A stretch of DNA of 38,411 nt, taken from Deltaproteobacteria bacterium. GTDB lineage: Bacteria; UBA10199; JADFYH01. The notes under the pieces were generated by a model. It was not told the DNA's origin. It did not search any database and saw only the letters and a program-made list of their open reading frames with translations. Below, piece after piece: positions 8,161 through 14,981 of this stretch (the first letter of the stretch is position 1; every line of letters starts with the position of its first letter). The stretch is from positions 1-38,411 of the forward strand of contig JADFYH010000025.1 in NCBI GenBank assembly GCA_015233135.1, written 5' to 3'. Made by a program: the position numbers and the translations under genes.

Positions 8161-9318
8161 ATGATACCTAACTTTTTTCAATTTCACCTTCCCACCAAAA
8201 TCCTTTTTCAAGCAGGGCTTGCAAAAGATTTTTCGAATGAGCTGGCCCAGCTGGGGGTAAATAAAATTTTATTTTTGACAGATTCTTATTGGGCCAAGCA
8301 GCCTGTCACCCAGGAAATTATTGAAGGACTTAAAACTGCGGGGATCGAAGCGGTTGAAGTTTTTTCCGACATCCCTCCCAACTCCGAATTGAAGGTGGTT
8401 CATCAGGCGACTGAATTGGGTAAAAAAATAGAGGCCGATGGAATCATCGCTTTAGGCGGTGGGTCGGTGATGGATACGGCCAAGGCAGCAAATATCTTGC
8501 TTAGCCTGGGCGGGGATCTGGTAAATGATTATTCGGGCACCCAAACGATTACTTCCGATCTCAAACCTCTCATTGTGATTCCCACTACTTCTGGAACAGG
8601 CAGTGAGGTGACCAAAGTGGCCGTGATTTACGACGCAGAACACGAAGTAAAACTCGCTTTTGTCGACACGCATTTGTATCCGACCTTGGCCATCCTCGAT
8701 CCTGAGCTCACCCTCACCATGCCCCCTCAACTGACGGCCATGACAGGGATGGATGCTCTCACTCATGCGATTGAATCTTATACCTCCCAAGAACAAAATT
8801 CTTTTTCGCATGCCCTCGCGAAACACGCGATTCAACTTGTTGTTGAAAATTTACCCTTGGCGACCAAAGAGGGAAGTAATCTAGAAGCCAGATCTGCTCT
8901 TTTGGTGGCGTCTAACTTGGCCGGAGTTGCCTTTGATCATGCGATGGTTGGCATTGTGCATTCGATGAGTCACTCCGTGGGTGCGGTCAGTCATGTGCCT
9001 CATGGTTTGGCCAACAGCATTTTGCTGCCTTATGGAATGGAATATAATTTTGAGCTTTGTGAAAGTCAGTATGCCGATCTGGCTTTTTCTTTAGGCGCCC
9101 TGGAACAAAGTGGGAAAGCGGCCCTGAAATCGGTCTATGCCCTGCGAGCCCAGCTGAAAGAGATTTGCGGGCTGCCGGATAGTCTGAAAGAAGCCGGAGT
9201 AAAAGAAGAAGATCTCCCCCGCGTTGCACAACTTGCCGTGGAAGATGGATCAAGTTTTTATAACCCGAAGGAAGTGGTGGAAACTGAAGTGTTGGAGACT
9301 TTAAAAAAAGCTTATTGA
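8161..9318 (+). CDS. Iron-containing alcohol dehydrogenase
   Basis: This 385-aa group III (Fe-ADH, PF00465-type) dehydrogenase would oxidise or form an alcohol/aldehyde pair with NAD(P). The cofactor-binding GGGSVMDTAKA is at 99-109, and PTTSGTGSEV is at 141-150. Predicted metal ligands are Asp198 and His202 in GMDALTHAIE, His267 in VGIVHSMSH and His281 in VPHGLAN. All four are present. The substrate is not deducible; butanol, ethanol and diol dehydrogenases share these motifs. It follows the DUF2283 gene by 9 bp with AGAAGGT upstream, so it is probably co-transcribed with the purine operon tail. Confidence 0.92.
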   Translation: MIPNFFQFHLPTKILFQAGLAKDFSNELAQLGVNKILFLTDSYWAKQPVTQEIIEGLKTAGIEAVEVFSDIPPNSELKVVHQATELGKKIEADGIIALGGGSVMDTAKAANILLSLGGDLVNDYSGTQTITSDLKPLIVIPTTSGTGSEVTKVAVIYDAEHEVKLAFVDTHLYPTLAILDPELTLTMPPQLTAMTGMDALTHAIESYTSQEQNSFSHALAKHAIQLVVENLPLATKEGSNLEARSALLVASNLAGVAFDHAMVGIVHSMSHSVGAVSHVPHGLANSILLPYGMEYNFELCESQYADLAFSLGALEQSGKAALKSVYALRAQLKEICGLPDSLKEAGVKEEDLPRVAQLAVEDGSSFYNPKEVVETEVLETLKKAY

Positions 9319-9331
9319 AAACTTCTCTTTT

Positions 9332-9369
9332 CCCTCTTCTTTAGTAAGGAGAGGGTTAGGGTGAGGTAG
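9332..9369 (+). repeat. Solo palindromic unit, subtype with GGGTGAGGT tail
   Basis: The arms at 9332-9341 and 9346-9355 pair with one mismatch around a 4-nt loop, followed by the tail TTAGGGTGAGGTAG. It is a relative of the units at 13818 and 27677. It lies between the alcohol dehydrogenase and SCP2-like genes and may also act as an RNA hairpin. Confidence 0.7.
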
Positions 9370-9383
9370 AAAGTCAAAATAAC

Positions 9384-9791
9384 ATGTCCTATTTTGCTAG
9401 CTCAGAAAAACTTCAAGATATCCTCGGCAATTTCTTTCGCTTACTCGCGAATGATTCCAACATTGGCCCCAAACTCAAGGCCTCCAATCTCATCGTCAAA
9501 TTCAATTACACCGAGCCGGCCCTTTCCATCACCATTAATTGCACCAAAGATCCGGTTGAAATTTTATTCAACGACACCACACTCAAGCCCGAAGTTGAAA
9601 TGACCATGAAGGCCGATACGGCACACAAATTCTGGTTTGGAAAGGTGAACTTGGTCATCGCGCTGACTCGCAGAGAAATTACGGCGAAGGGATCCATCCC
9701 CAAAGTTTTAAAATTGTTACCGGTCATCAAACCCGCTTACGCCTTGTATCCCAAGTTTATTCAGGAGAAGGATGCTGGGTTGATGTTGTAG
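9384..9791 (+). CDS. SCP2 sterol-binding-domain-like protein
   Basis: This 135-aa soluble protein has the SCP2-like alternation of beta strands, with the recognisable SITINCTKDPVEILFND and then EVEMTMKADTAHKFWFGKVNLVIALTRREITAKG. The block resembles the lipid-binding core in which a short G-K-x-N loop precedes a helix and a hydrophobic strand. Such proteins bind acyl-CoA or other lipids. An acyl-CoA dehydrogenase gene lies downstream, beyond the DUF559 element, which fits a lipid role. Without the inserted element these two genes would be about 60-70 bp apart. The ligand is unknown. Confidence 0.75.
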   Translation: MSYFASSEKLQDILGNFFRLLANDSNIGPKLKASNLIVKFNYTEPALSITINCTKDPVEILFNDTTLKPEVEMTMKADTAHKFWFGKVNLVIALTRREITAKGSIPKVLKLLPVIKPAYALYPKFIQEKDAGLML

Positions 9792-9793
9792 TC

Positions 9794-10251
9794 CCCCCTC
9801 TTAAGCTAAGAGGGGGATAGGGGGAGTTATGGAAACTCTGGAAGTTCAACTTTGGAAAAGACAAAACCGTTTTCAAAATAATCCAAGATTGAAAAACTTT
9901 CGTAGAGAATTAAGAAGTAATCAAACTGAAGCTGAAAAACTATTGTGGCAAAAAATAAGAGCGAAACAAATAAAGGGGTATAAATTTATACGTCAGTTTA
10001 GTATTTCTCATTACATCTTAGATTTTTATTGTGCCGAAACAAAACTTGGAATTGAACTGGACGGTGGAGGGCATGCCTCTCCTGAAACTACTCTTAAAGA
10101 TTTGGAAAAAGAAAATTATTTGAAGGCTTTTGGAATCAAAGTTCTTCGTTTTTGGAATACCGATATTTATACAAATTTAGATTCAGTACTAAATGAAATT
10201 GCTCAAAATTTGCCATAACCCCTCCTAACCTCCCCTTAGCTTAAGGGGAGG
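9794..10251 (+). mobile_element. DUF559-carrying element bounded by inverted palindromic units
   Basis: The left unit is 9794-9831 (perfect 10-bp stem, 3-nt loop, tail ATAGGGGGAGTTATG). The right unit is 10214-10251 in inverted orientation (CATAACCCCTCCTAA then a perfect 10-bp stem). The DUF559 gene fills the interior exactly: its ATG is the last three bases of the left tail and its TAA lies inside CATAAC of the right unit. The same units occur alone or as short inverted pairs elsewhere in the window. I infer a mobile cassette; target-site duplications could not be identified by eye. Confidence 0.75.
9829..10218 (+). CDS. DUF559 (Vsr/PD-(D/E)XK-like) endonuclease-domain protein
   Basis: This 129-aa protein has the typical DUF559 layout. 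An N-terminal basic helix region (FRRELRSNQTEAEKLLWQKIR) is followed by KGYKFIRQFSISHYILDFYC, the acidic strand LGIELDGGGH and the end GIKVLRFWNTDI. Asp65, Glu77 and Asp79 are the likely nuclease-core acidic residues. Family members resemble very-short-patch-repair and restriction-type nucleases; the target is unknown. The start codon and its GGGGG ribosome-binding site lie in the left palindromic unit, and the stop lies in the right one. The codons are more A-rich than in neighbouring genes, consistent with a passenger. It separates two lipid-related genes. Confidence 0.88.
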   Translation: METLEVQLWKRQNRFQNNPRLKNFRRELRSNQTEAEKLLWQKIRAKQIKGYKFIRQFSISHYILDFYCAETKLGIELDGGGHASPETTLKDLEKENYLKAFGIKVLRFWNTDIYTNLDSVLNEIAQNLP

Positions 10252-10278
10252 GACTTGGAATATAGAAGGTTGATTATT

Positions 10279-11439
10279 ATGTCCCTATCTTATGACCTCA
10301 GCCCCGAACAAGAACTGCTGCGCAAAACCATTCGTGATTTTGCGGAGAAAGAAATTCTTCCTCTGCGCCAGAAGCTGGATGAAAAAGAAGAATTCTCCGT
10401 CGAGCTTACTTTAAAGATGGGAGAATTGTGTTTGTTTGGAATGACGGCCGATCCTACCTTTGGAGGGCATGGGATGGATTATCTCAGCTATGTGATTGCC
10501 GTGGAAGAACTGGCTCGCGTGGATGGCTGCCAGGCTGCCACTGTCGCCGCGGAAAACACCTTGGGCATTGGGCCCATCAATTGGTGGGGAACTAAGGAGC
10601 AAAAAGAAAAATATCTTCCTGCCCTGTGTGAAGGGAAAAAACTGTGGGGCTTTGGTTTAACCGAACCCGATGCCGGATCCGATGCTCAAAATTCCAAGAC
10701 GAAGGCCGAACTCAAAAATGGCCAGTGGCTGATCAACGGCGCCAAAATTTTTATTACCAATGCCGCAAATCCGCTAACTGCGGGGGTTACCGTCCAAGCG
10801 GTGAGTGGTGAGAAAAATGGAAAAAAAGAAATCAGCTGCGTAATTGTGCCTCAGGGAACCCCCGGATTTAGTGCACGGGAGATGCATCATAAAATGACCT
10901 GGCGCTCTTCCAACACCGCGGAACTTTATTTTGAAGAGGTGAAAGTCCCTGAAGAAAATTTATTAGGCAAACGCGGAGAGGGTTTCAAGATGATGCTTCA
11001 AACCCTCGATCATGGCCGTTTAGGCATTGCCGCCATGGGACTAGGTGGCGCTCAAGGGGCTTGTGAAGCCGCTTTAAAATACAGCCAAGAACGCAAGGCC
11101 TTTGGCCGTCGTTTATCGGATTTCCAGGCCTCCGCCTTCAAACTGGCCGATTGTGCTATGCACATCGAGGCCGCAAGAAATCTGCTTTACAAAGCCGCCT
11201 GGCTCAAAGACCAGGGCCGCCCTTTTGCCAAGGAAGCCGCCATGGCCAAATTGTATTGTTCCGAAGTGATGCACGAAGTAGCCAACCATGCCGTCCAGCT
11301 CCACGGAGGTTATGGTTTGATGGAAGAATATCCCGTTGCCAAGTTCTATCGAGATCAAAAGCTCCTCGAAATAGGAGAGGGCACCAGCGAAGTGCAACGC
11401 ATTGTCATCTCGCGTCATCTGGGCTGCAACCCTGCGTAG
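10279..11439 (+). CDS. Acyl-CoA dehydrogenase
   Basis: This 386-aa FAD enzyme introduces the alpha-beta double bond in acyl-CoA in the cytoplasm. The FAD/substrate segment GFGLTEPDAGSDAQNSKTKA and the ITNAANP motif are present. ERKAFGRRLSDFQASAFKLAD and VQLHGGYGLMEEYPVAKFYRD are classical C-terminal signatures. The catalytic base is probably Glu367 in EIGEGTSEVQR. The ATG at 10279 follows GAAGG at a fitting distance; an in-frame upstream TTG at 10255 would start inside the repeat border and is less likely. Chain-length preference cannot be told. The final bases of the palindromic unit at 10251 lie 28 bp upstream. Confidence 0.94.
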   Translation: MSLSYDLSPEQELLRKTIRDFAEKEILPLRQKLDEKEEFSVELTLKMGELCLFGMTADPTFGGHGMDYLSYVIAVEELARVDGCQAATVAAENTLGIGPINWWGTKEQKEKYLPALCEGKKLWGFGLTEPDAGSDAQNSKTKAELKNGQWLINGAKIFITNAANPLTAGVTVQAVSGEKNGKKEISCVIVPQGTPGFSAREMHHKMTWRSSNTAELYFEEVKVPEENLLGKRGEGFKMMLQTLDHGRLGIAAMGLGGAQGACEAALKYSQERKAFGRRLSDFQASAFKLADCAMHIEAARNLLYKAAWLKDQGRPFAKEAAMAKLYCSEVMHEVANHAVQLHGGYGLMEEYPVAKFYRDQKLLEIGEGTSEVQRIVISRHLGCNPA

Positions 11440-11545
11440 TTCTTTAACGCGCTGCACTACTACTTTCTTAAATAACTAGCAACTTCTTGAAAAAATTGCC
11501 GATAATAAAACTGAGCGGGTTTATAATAGGGGGAGGAGACCACCC

Positions 11546-12496
11546 ATGAAATTATTATCGAAAATTTTGCTGAGTCTTTTTATCGTTTCACTTGCTGCCT
11601 GCGGCGGAAGTGGAGGCGGCTCCGACCAGCAGATAAGCGGTGTGATTGCAGAGGCCGATTTTTCAACTGCGGTCTGCCAACCGGCAACAAAAATCGTGAA
11701 TATTCGAAATGAAGATTTGAATGAACCTCAACGCGTTCAAAGTTTAGGCTTTGAGTTGGGAACCAACCCCACCGGTTTTTTTACAATTTCTAAGGCGATG
11801 GTAGGAAGTACAGAATTTACGGGTGCTGATTTAACAAACATCGTGATTCCCGCGGGAGGAATGCTTTCGATTTACGCTAATTATAATCCCAGACCCGATG
11901 CCAGCGGTCACATTATCCCAAGTGCGACCTCCTATATCAGCTTGTTCCTCAACGGTCCTCGCTTGGGTATTCCTCAAATTAAACTGAATGGGAGCACAGA
12001 CCCGAATTCGGATTTGAGTGTGTGTGGGCAAATTTTGAAGTTTAATATTACCAGCGTTAAGTTGACAGCGAATACGCCTGCTACGCCTACTGGCACTGCT
12101 CAGGATGTTCCTGTGTCCGGCTCTACTTTACAAATTTCAGTTAGGGATAATGTCGCTTCAATTTCAAAAAATGATCTTTCCACAATCAATATGCTAGGTT
12201 TTCCTGCAAACCTGGATGATGGAACTTTTGAAGGGCAGTTTGACGGTTCCAAAATTAATTTTGATAGAGTAAGCTTTAACATCGCCAATGCGATTCATTT
12301 CATTGGGAAACTAACTACCGACACAGCAACTGCTACTAATGGTAGCATTAATATTTCTAAAACGGGTACGGCTTTAGCCTCAGGTCATGCAAAAGTTGTA
12401 TTCGCAGCATCTATACCTAATGAAACAGTAGTTCCTGCCCAATATCAGGGTGGAGTTGTTGCTGTTGAAATTGAACTCCAACAATTTGGAAATTAA
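11546..12496 (+). CDS. Predicted lipoprotein of unknown function
   Basis: The 316-aa product starts with a lipoprotein signal peptide: basic MKLLSK, hydrophobic core and lipobox SLAAC with Cys19. A Gly/Ser-rich linker follows. The first half (LGFELGTNPTGFFTISKA, then VIPAGGMLSIYANYNP) resembles an Ig-like ASH-type beta sandwich, but this is weak. The second half is Thr/Asn/Ser rich and beta-prone. It is probably anchored on the periplasmic or surface face of the outer membrane. GGGGGAGGAG forms a strong ribosome-binding site. It stands alone, convergent with folC. I recognise no specific family. Confidence 0.75.
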   Translation: MKLLSKILLSLFIVSLAACGGSGGGSDQQISGVIAEADFSTAVCQPATKIVNIRNEDLNEPQRVQSLGFELGTNPTGFFTISKAMVGSTEFTGADLTNIVIPAGGMLSIYANYNPRPDASGHIIPSATSYISLFLNGPRLGIPQIKLNGSTDPNSDLSVCGQILKFNITSVKLTANTPATPTGTAQDVPVSGSTLQISVRDNVASISKNDLSTINMLGFPANLDDGTFEGQFDGSKINFDRVSFNIANAIHFIGKLTTDTATATNGSINISKTGTALASGHAKVVFAASIPNETVVPAQYQGGVVAVEIELQQFGN

Positions 12497-12555
12497 TTAG
12501 CGGGAAGCAACTACCCAGACATAATAGAAGGCTTAGGTGGTTTTTTCAATTTCAA

Positions 12556-13806
12556 CTAAGAATGGGATTGACCCTTCTTAATCTCTCCTACCAAATACAG
12601 AGAACCAGTTACCAGCAAGGCCTCGTGTTCTTTTAGAGAATTCGAAAGATGAAGGTAGGCGTCTTTACATCCTCCCAAGCCTCCTTCCGGATCAATTGAT
12701 CTCGGATTTTCCATTTTACACAAATAAATATTACCCGAAAGTTTGGAGAGTTCCCTCAGCATTTCTTCTACATTTTTATCTGAGGCAGCGCAGAAGAGGA
12801 TTTTCCAATTGTACCCCTCTCCCGCAAGAGGCGAAGGAGTTTGGGATAAGAAATCCACCACGGCTTTAATCCCCGCCACATTGTGTGCGCCGTCTAAAAT
12901 TATGAGTGGTTTTTTTTGAACGACTTCCAGGCGGCCAGGCCATTGGGTTTTTTGAAGGCCTACGAGAATATTTTCATTTTTAATTCCCCCTCTTGAGCTA
13001 AGAGGGGAATTTGTGAGAGCAAATTCGGGGGCCTCATACTTTTGGAGTATTTCAATTGTCTTTAAAACGATTGCCGCATTTTTTTGCTGGTGAATTCCGA
13101 GAAGGGGTAGAGTGATTTGCCCCTCTCCCGTCCTTCGGACACCCTCCCCCTCAAGGGGGGAGGGAAAAAAGAGAGGAGCCTTGTTTGCTTGCGCAATTTT
13201 TTGAATTACTTCTATGACTGCGGGATCTGTAGCCCCGCAAACAACGGGAACTCCTGGTTTTATAATTCCTGCTTTTTCTTTCGCAATGCTCGCGAGGTCT
13301 GGCCCTAAAAATTCAGTGTGATCCAAACTGATTTCAGTGATCACAGAAATCAGGGGTGTGATGATATTGGTGGAATCCAATTTTCCACCCAAGCCTACTT
13401 CGAGGATGGCAAACTCCACTTTTTCTTGCGTGAAGTAGAGGAAGGTGAGGAGGCTGCAGAGTTCGAAGAAGGAGAGGGGGAGGAGGGAAGAGGGAAGAGG
13501 GAAGAGGGAAGAGAGTAATTCTTCCAGTCTTTTATCCGAAATATCCTCATACCCTATCCGAAAACGTTCATTGATTTTCACCAGATGTGGAGAGGTAAAA
13601 AGTCCCACTTTATATCCAGCTTGAGTAAGAATCGACTGCAACATCGCAGCAGTTGAACCTTTGCCGTTGGTGCCGGCAATGTGAATGGAGGGGAATTTTT
13701 TTTGCGGATTTCCAAATTCTTCACAAACCGCCTGAATGCGTTCCAGGCCTGGCTTCATGTGTTGCCATTCAGTTTTGGAGGATTGGAGGAGTTGAGTGAG
13801 GAGCAA
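12556..13806 (-). CDS. folC: Folylpolyglutamate/dihydrofolate synthase with repeat-derived insertions
   Basis: FolC joins dihydropteroate or folates with glutamate using ATP. The Mur-ligase P-loop HIAGTNGKGSTAAM is at 42-55, with LFTSPHLVKINERF, EVGLGGKLDSTN, SLDHTEFLG and ILDGAHNVAG further on. The protein is 416 aa. At least three stretches look like translated repeats: residues 214-229 (PSPLEGEGVRRTGEGQ), 266-277 (NSPLSSRGGIKN) and 323-331 (PSPLAGEGY). A fourth low-complexity stretch at about 100-112 comes from a 7-bp tandem repeat. All keep the frame. The start is TTG at 13806, just downstream of a palindromic unit whose GGAGAGG may serve as ribosome-binding site. It is the last gene of the minus-strand cluster. 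Confidence 0.9.
   Translation of the reverse strand: MLLTQLLQSSKTEWQHMKPGLERIQAVCEEFGNPQKKFPSIHIAGTNGKGSTAAMLQSILTQAGYKVGLFTSPHLVKINERFRIGYEDISDKRLEELLSSLFPLPSSLLPLSFFELCSLLTFLYFTQEKVEFAILEVGLGGKLDSTNIITPLISVITEISLDHTEFLGPDLASIAKEKAGIIKPGVPVVCGATDPAVIEVIQKIAQANKAPLFFPSPLEGEGVRRTGEGQITLPLLGIHQQKNAAIVLKTIEILQKYEAPEFALTNSPLSSRGGIKNENILVGLQKTQWPGRLEVVQKKPLIILDGAHNVAGIKAVVDFLSQTPSPLAGEGYNWKILFCAASDKNVEEMLRELSKLSGNIYLCKMENPRSIDPEGGLGGCKDAYLHLSNSLKEHEALLVTGSLYLVGEIKKGQSHS
12814..12840 (-). repeat. Truncated palindromic relic in folC
   Basis: Read on the minus strand, this encodes SPLAGEG (residues about 324-331 of FolC). The stem is degenerate and no tail is seen. It resembles the CCCTCTCCC-type units at 13127 and 14270. 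Confidence 0.55.
12986..13008 (-). repeat. Palindromic stem relic in folC
   Basis: CCCCCTCTTG, AGC and TAAGAGGGGA form an imperfect version of the 10-3-10 stem-loop seen at 5072 and 9794. On the minus strand it encodes part of NSPLSSRGGIKN. No CATAAC tail is present. Confidence 0.65.
13127..13164 (-). repeat. Palindromic unit inserted in frame in folC
   Basis: The arms 13142-13151 and 13155-13164 (CCCTCCCCCT / GGGGGGAGGG) flank loop CAA with one mismatch. The adjoining tail reads TGTCCGAAGGACGGG on the minus strand. The unit encodes most of PSPLEGEGVRRTGEGQ. Confidence 0.65.
13484..13511. repeat. 7-bp tandem repeat, four units, inside folC
   Basis: Four exact copies of AGGGAAG lie at 13484-13511. 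The unit length is not a multiple of three, so gain or loss of one unit would shift the folC frame near codon 100. Confidence 0.85.
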
Positions 13807-13817
13807 AGGTAGTTCCC

Positions 13818-13900
13818 CCCTCTCCTAAGGTAGGAGAGGGTCAGGGTGAGGTATGAAATTGCCATAACGCCCCCTAACCCCCTCTCAGCTTAAGAGGGGG
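13818..13900. mobile_element. Inverted pair of palindromic units enclosing a 4-codon mini-ORF
   Basis: The left unit 13818-13855 has a perfect 10-bp stem (CCCTCTCCTA, AGG, TAGGAGAGGG) and tail TCAGGGTGAGGTATG. The right unit 13863-13900 begins CATAACGCCCCCTAA followed by a near-perfect stem. From the tail ATG at 13853 the interior reads Met-Lys-Leu-Pro, then TAA at 13865-13867 inside CATAAC. This is the smallest version of the layout seen around the DUF559 gene. It lies between manC and folC. Confidence 0.75.
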
Positions 13901-13902
13901 AA

Positions 13903-14976
13903 TTAAAGAAAAACATCCATCTTTTTCTTCTTCATTTCTTCCAGTAATATTTTTACTTCTTCCGATCTCTCTTTGGGTAAAACCAGCACAGAATCTTTAT
14001 TGCGAATCACAATCAGATTTTCGACGCCCAAGCAAGCCACAACGCCTTCATCAGAGATGAATAAATTGTTGTTGGCATCTTTTGAAATCGTTTGTCCTGT
14101 ACGGCTATTTTCAAACTCATCCCTTGGAAAATATTTTGCCAAAGAAGCCAGGCTGCCCACATCGTCCCAATCAAATCTGGCGGGAAGTACCACGACATTT
14201 TTGGATTTTTCTAAAATAGCATAGTCGACTGAGATAGAGGTGAGTTGAGAATAAAGGGCAGAGAGATTGGACCCCTCACCCTGGCCCTCTCCCCCAAGGG
14301 GAGAGGGGAAGTGCCTCTCAAACAAAGAAGCATCGTGGGGGAGATGCTGCTGATACTCATGGATGTAATTTGAAGTTTTCCAGACAAACATTCCACTATT
14401 CCAAAAATACTCTTCGCTTTTAATATATTTTTCGGCGGTTTCTAAATCAGGTTTTTCCTTGAATTGTTTTACCCGAAAGGCCTTTCCGATGCTTTCCCCT
14501 TTTTGAATATAACCATAACCCGTAGCGGCAAAGTGGGGAAGAACGCCCAAGGTGACTAATGCCTCCTGGGCCTGGGCCAGCGAACTTGCCTCCTGAAGTA
14601 CTTGCTGAAATTTTTCTTTCTGTAAAATTTTGTGGTCTGCCGGCAGCACTACCATAATTCCTTCGGGATCTACTTTATTGAGATGATAAGCCGCCAGGGC
14701 GATGGCCGCCGCGGTGTTTTTTCCTTCGGGTTCCAGCAGAAATTGTTCATCGTTTAATTCAGGGAAATCATTTTTCATTAGAGCAGACTGATCTTGGGTA
14801 CACACCACAAAGGTGTTTTTAAAATCAATCAGGGGCTGACATCTTATTGCAGTTTCGCGTACCAAAGAGTGTTCAGATCCTACTTTTAAAAATTGTTTGG
14901 GGGAGTTTTTTCGTGAAAGAGGCCAGAGACGGGTGCCTGAGCCTCCTGCCAGGAGGATGAGATAGAGATTGGTCAT
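13903..14976 (-). CDS. manC: Mannose-1-phosphate guanylyltransferase (ManC-type)
   Basis: This enzyme makes GDP-mannose from mannose-1-phosphate and GTP for polysaccharide or glycan synthesis. The nucleotidyltransferase signature GGSGTRLWPLSR is at 11-22, with EPEGKNTAAAIALAA at 82-96 and FWNSGMF at 191-197. At 357 aa it corresponds to the single-domain form without the C-terminal mannose-6-phosphate isomerase cupin. Residues about 224-236 (PSPLGGEGQGEGS) are encoded by a palindromic repeat at 14270-14307. They sit in a loop before the SVDYAILEK motif. The gene starts 5 bp after the sigma-54 activator gene, so it may belong to its operon. Confidence 0.9.
   Translation of the reverse strand: MTNLYLILLAGGSGTRLWPLSRKNSPKQFLKVGSEHSLVRETAIRCQPLIDFKNTFVVCTQDQSALMKNDFPELNDEQFLLEPEGKNTAAAIALAAYHLNKVDPEGIMVVLPADHKILQKEKFQQVLQEASSLAQAQEALVTLGVLPHFAATGYGYIQKGESIGKAFRVKQFKEKPDLETAEKYIKSEEYFWNSGMFVWKTSNYIHEYQQHLPHDASLFERHFPSPLGGEGQGEGSNLSALYSQLTSISVDYAILEKSKNVVVLPARFDWDDVGSLASLAKYFPRDEFENSRTGQTISKDANNNLFISDEGVVACLGVENLIVIRNKDSVLVLPKERSEEVKILLEEMKKKKMDVFL
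14270..14307 (-). repeat. 38-nt palindromic unit inserted in frame in manC
   Basis: A perfect 10-bp stem at 14285-14307 (CCCTCTCCCC, CAA, GGGGAGAGGG) is joined to a 15-nt tail reading CCAGGGTGAGGGGTC on the minus strand. It has the same 10-3-10 plus 15 geometry as the other units. It encodes PSPLGGEGQGEGS. Confidence 0.82.
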
Positions 14977-14981
14977 AAGTA

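Noticed and set aside
11522-11527. TATAAT promoter before the lipoprotein gene
   Set aside because: The -10 match is perfect, but no -35 fits at 16-18 nt and the start of transcription would fall in or next to the ribosome-binding site.
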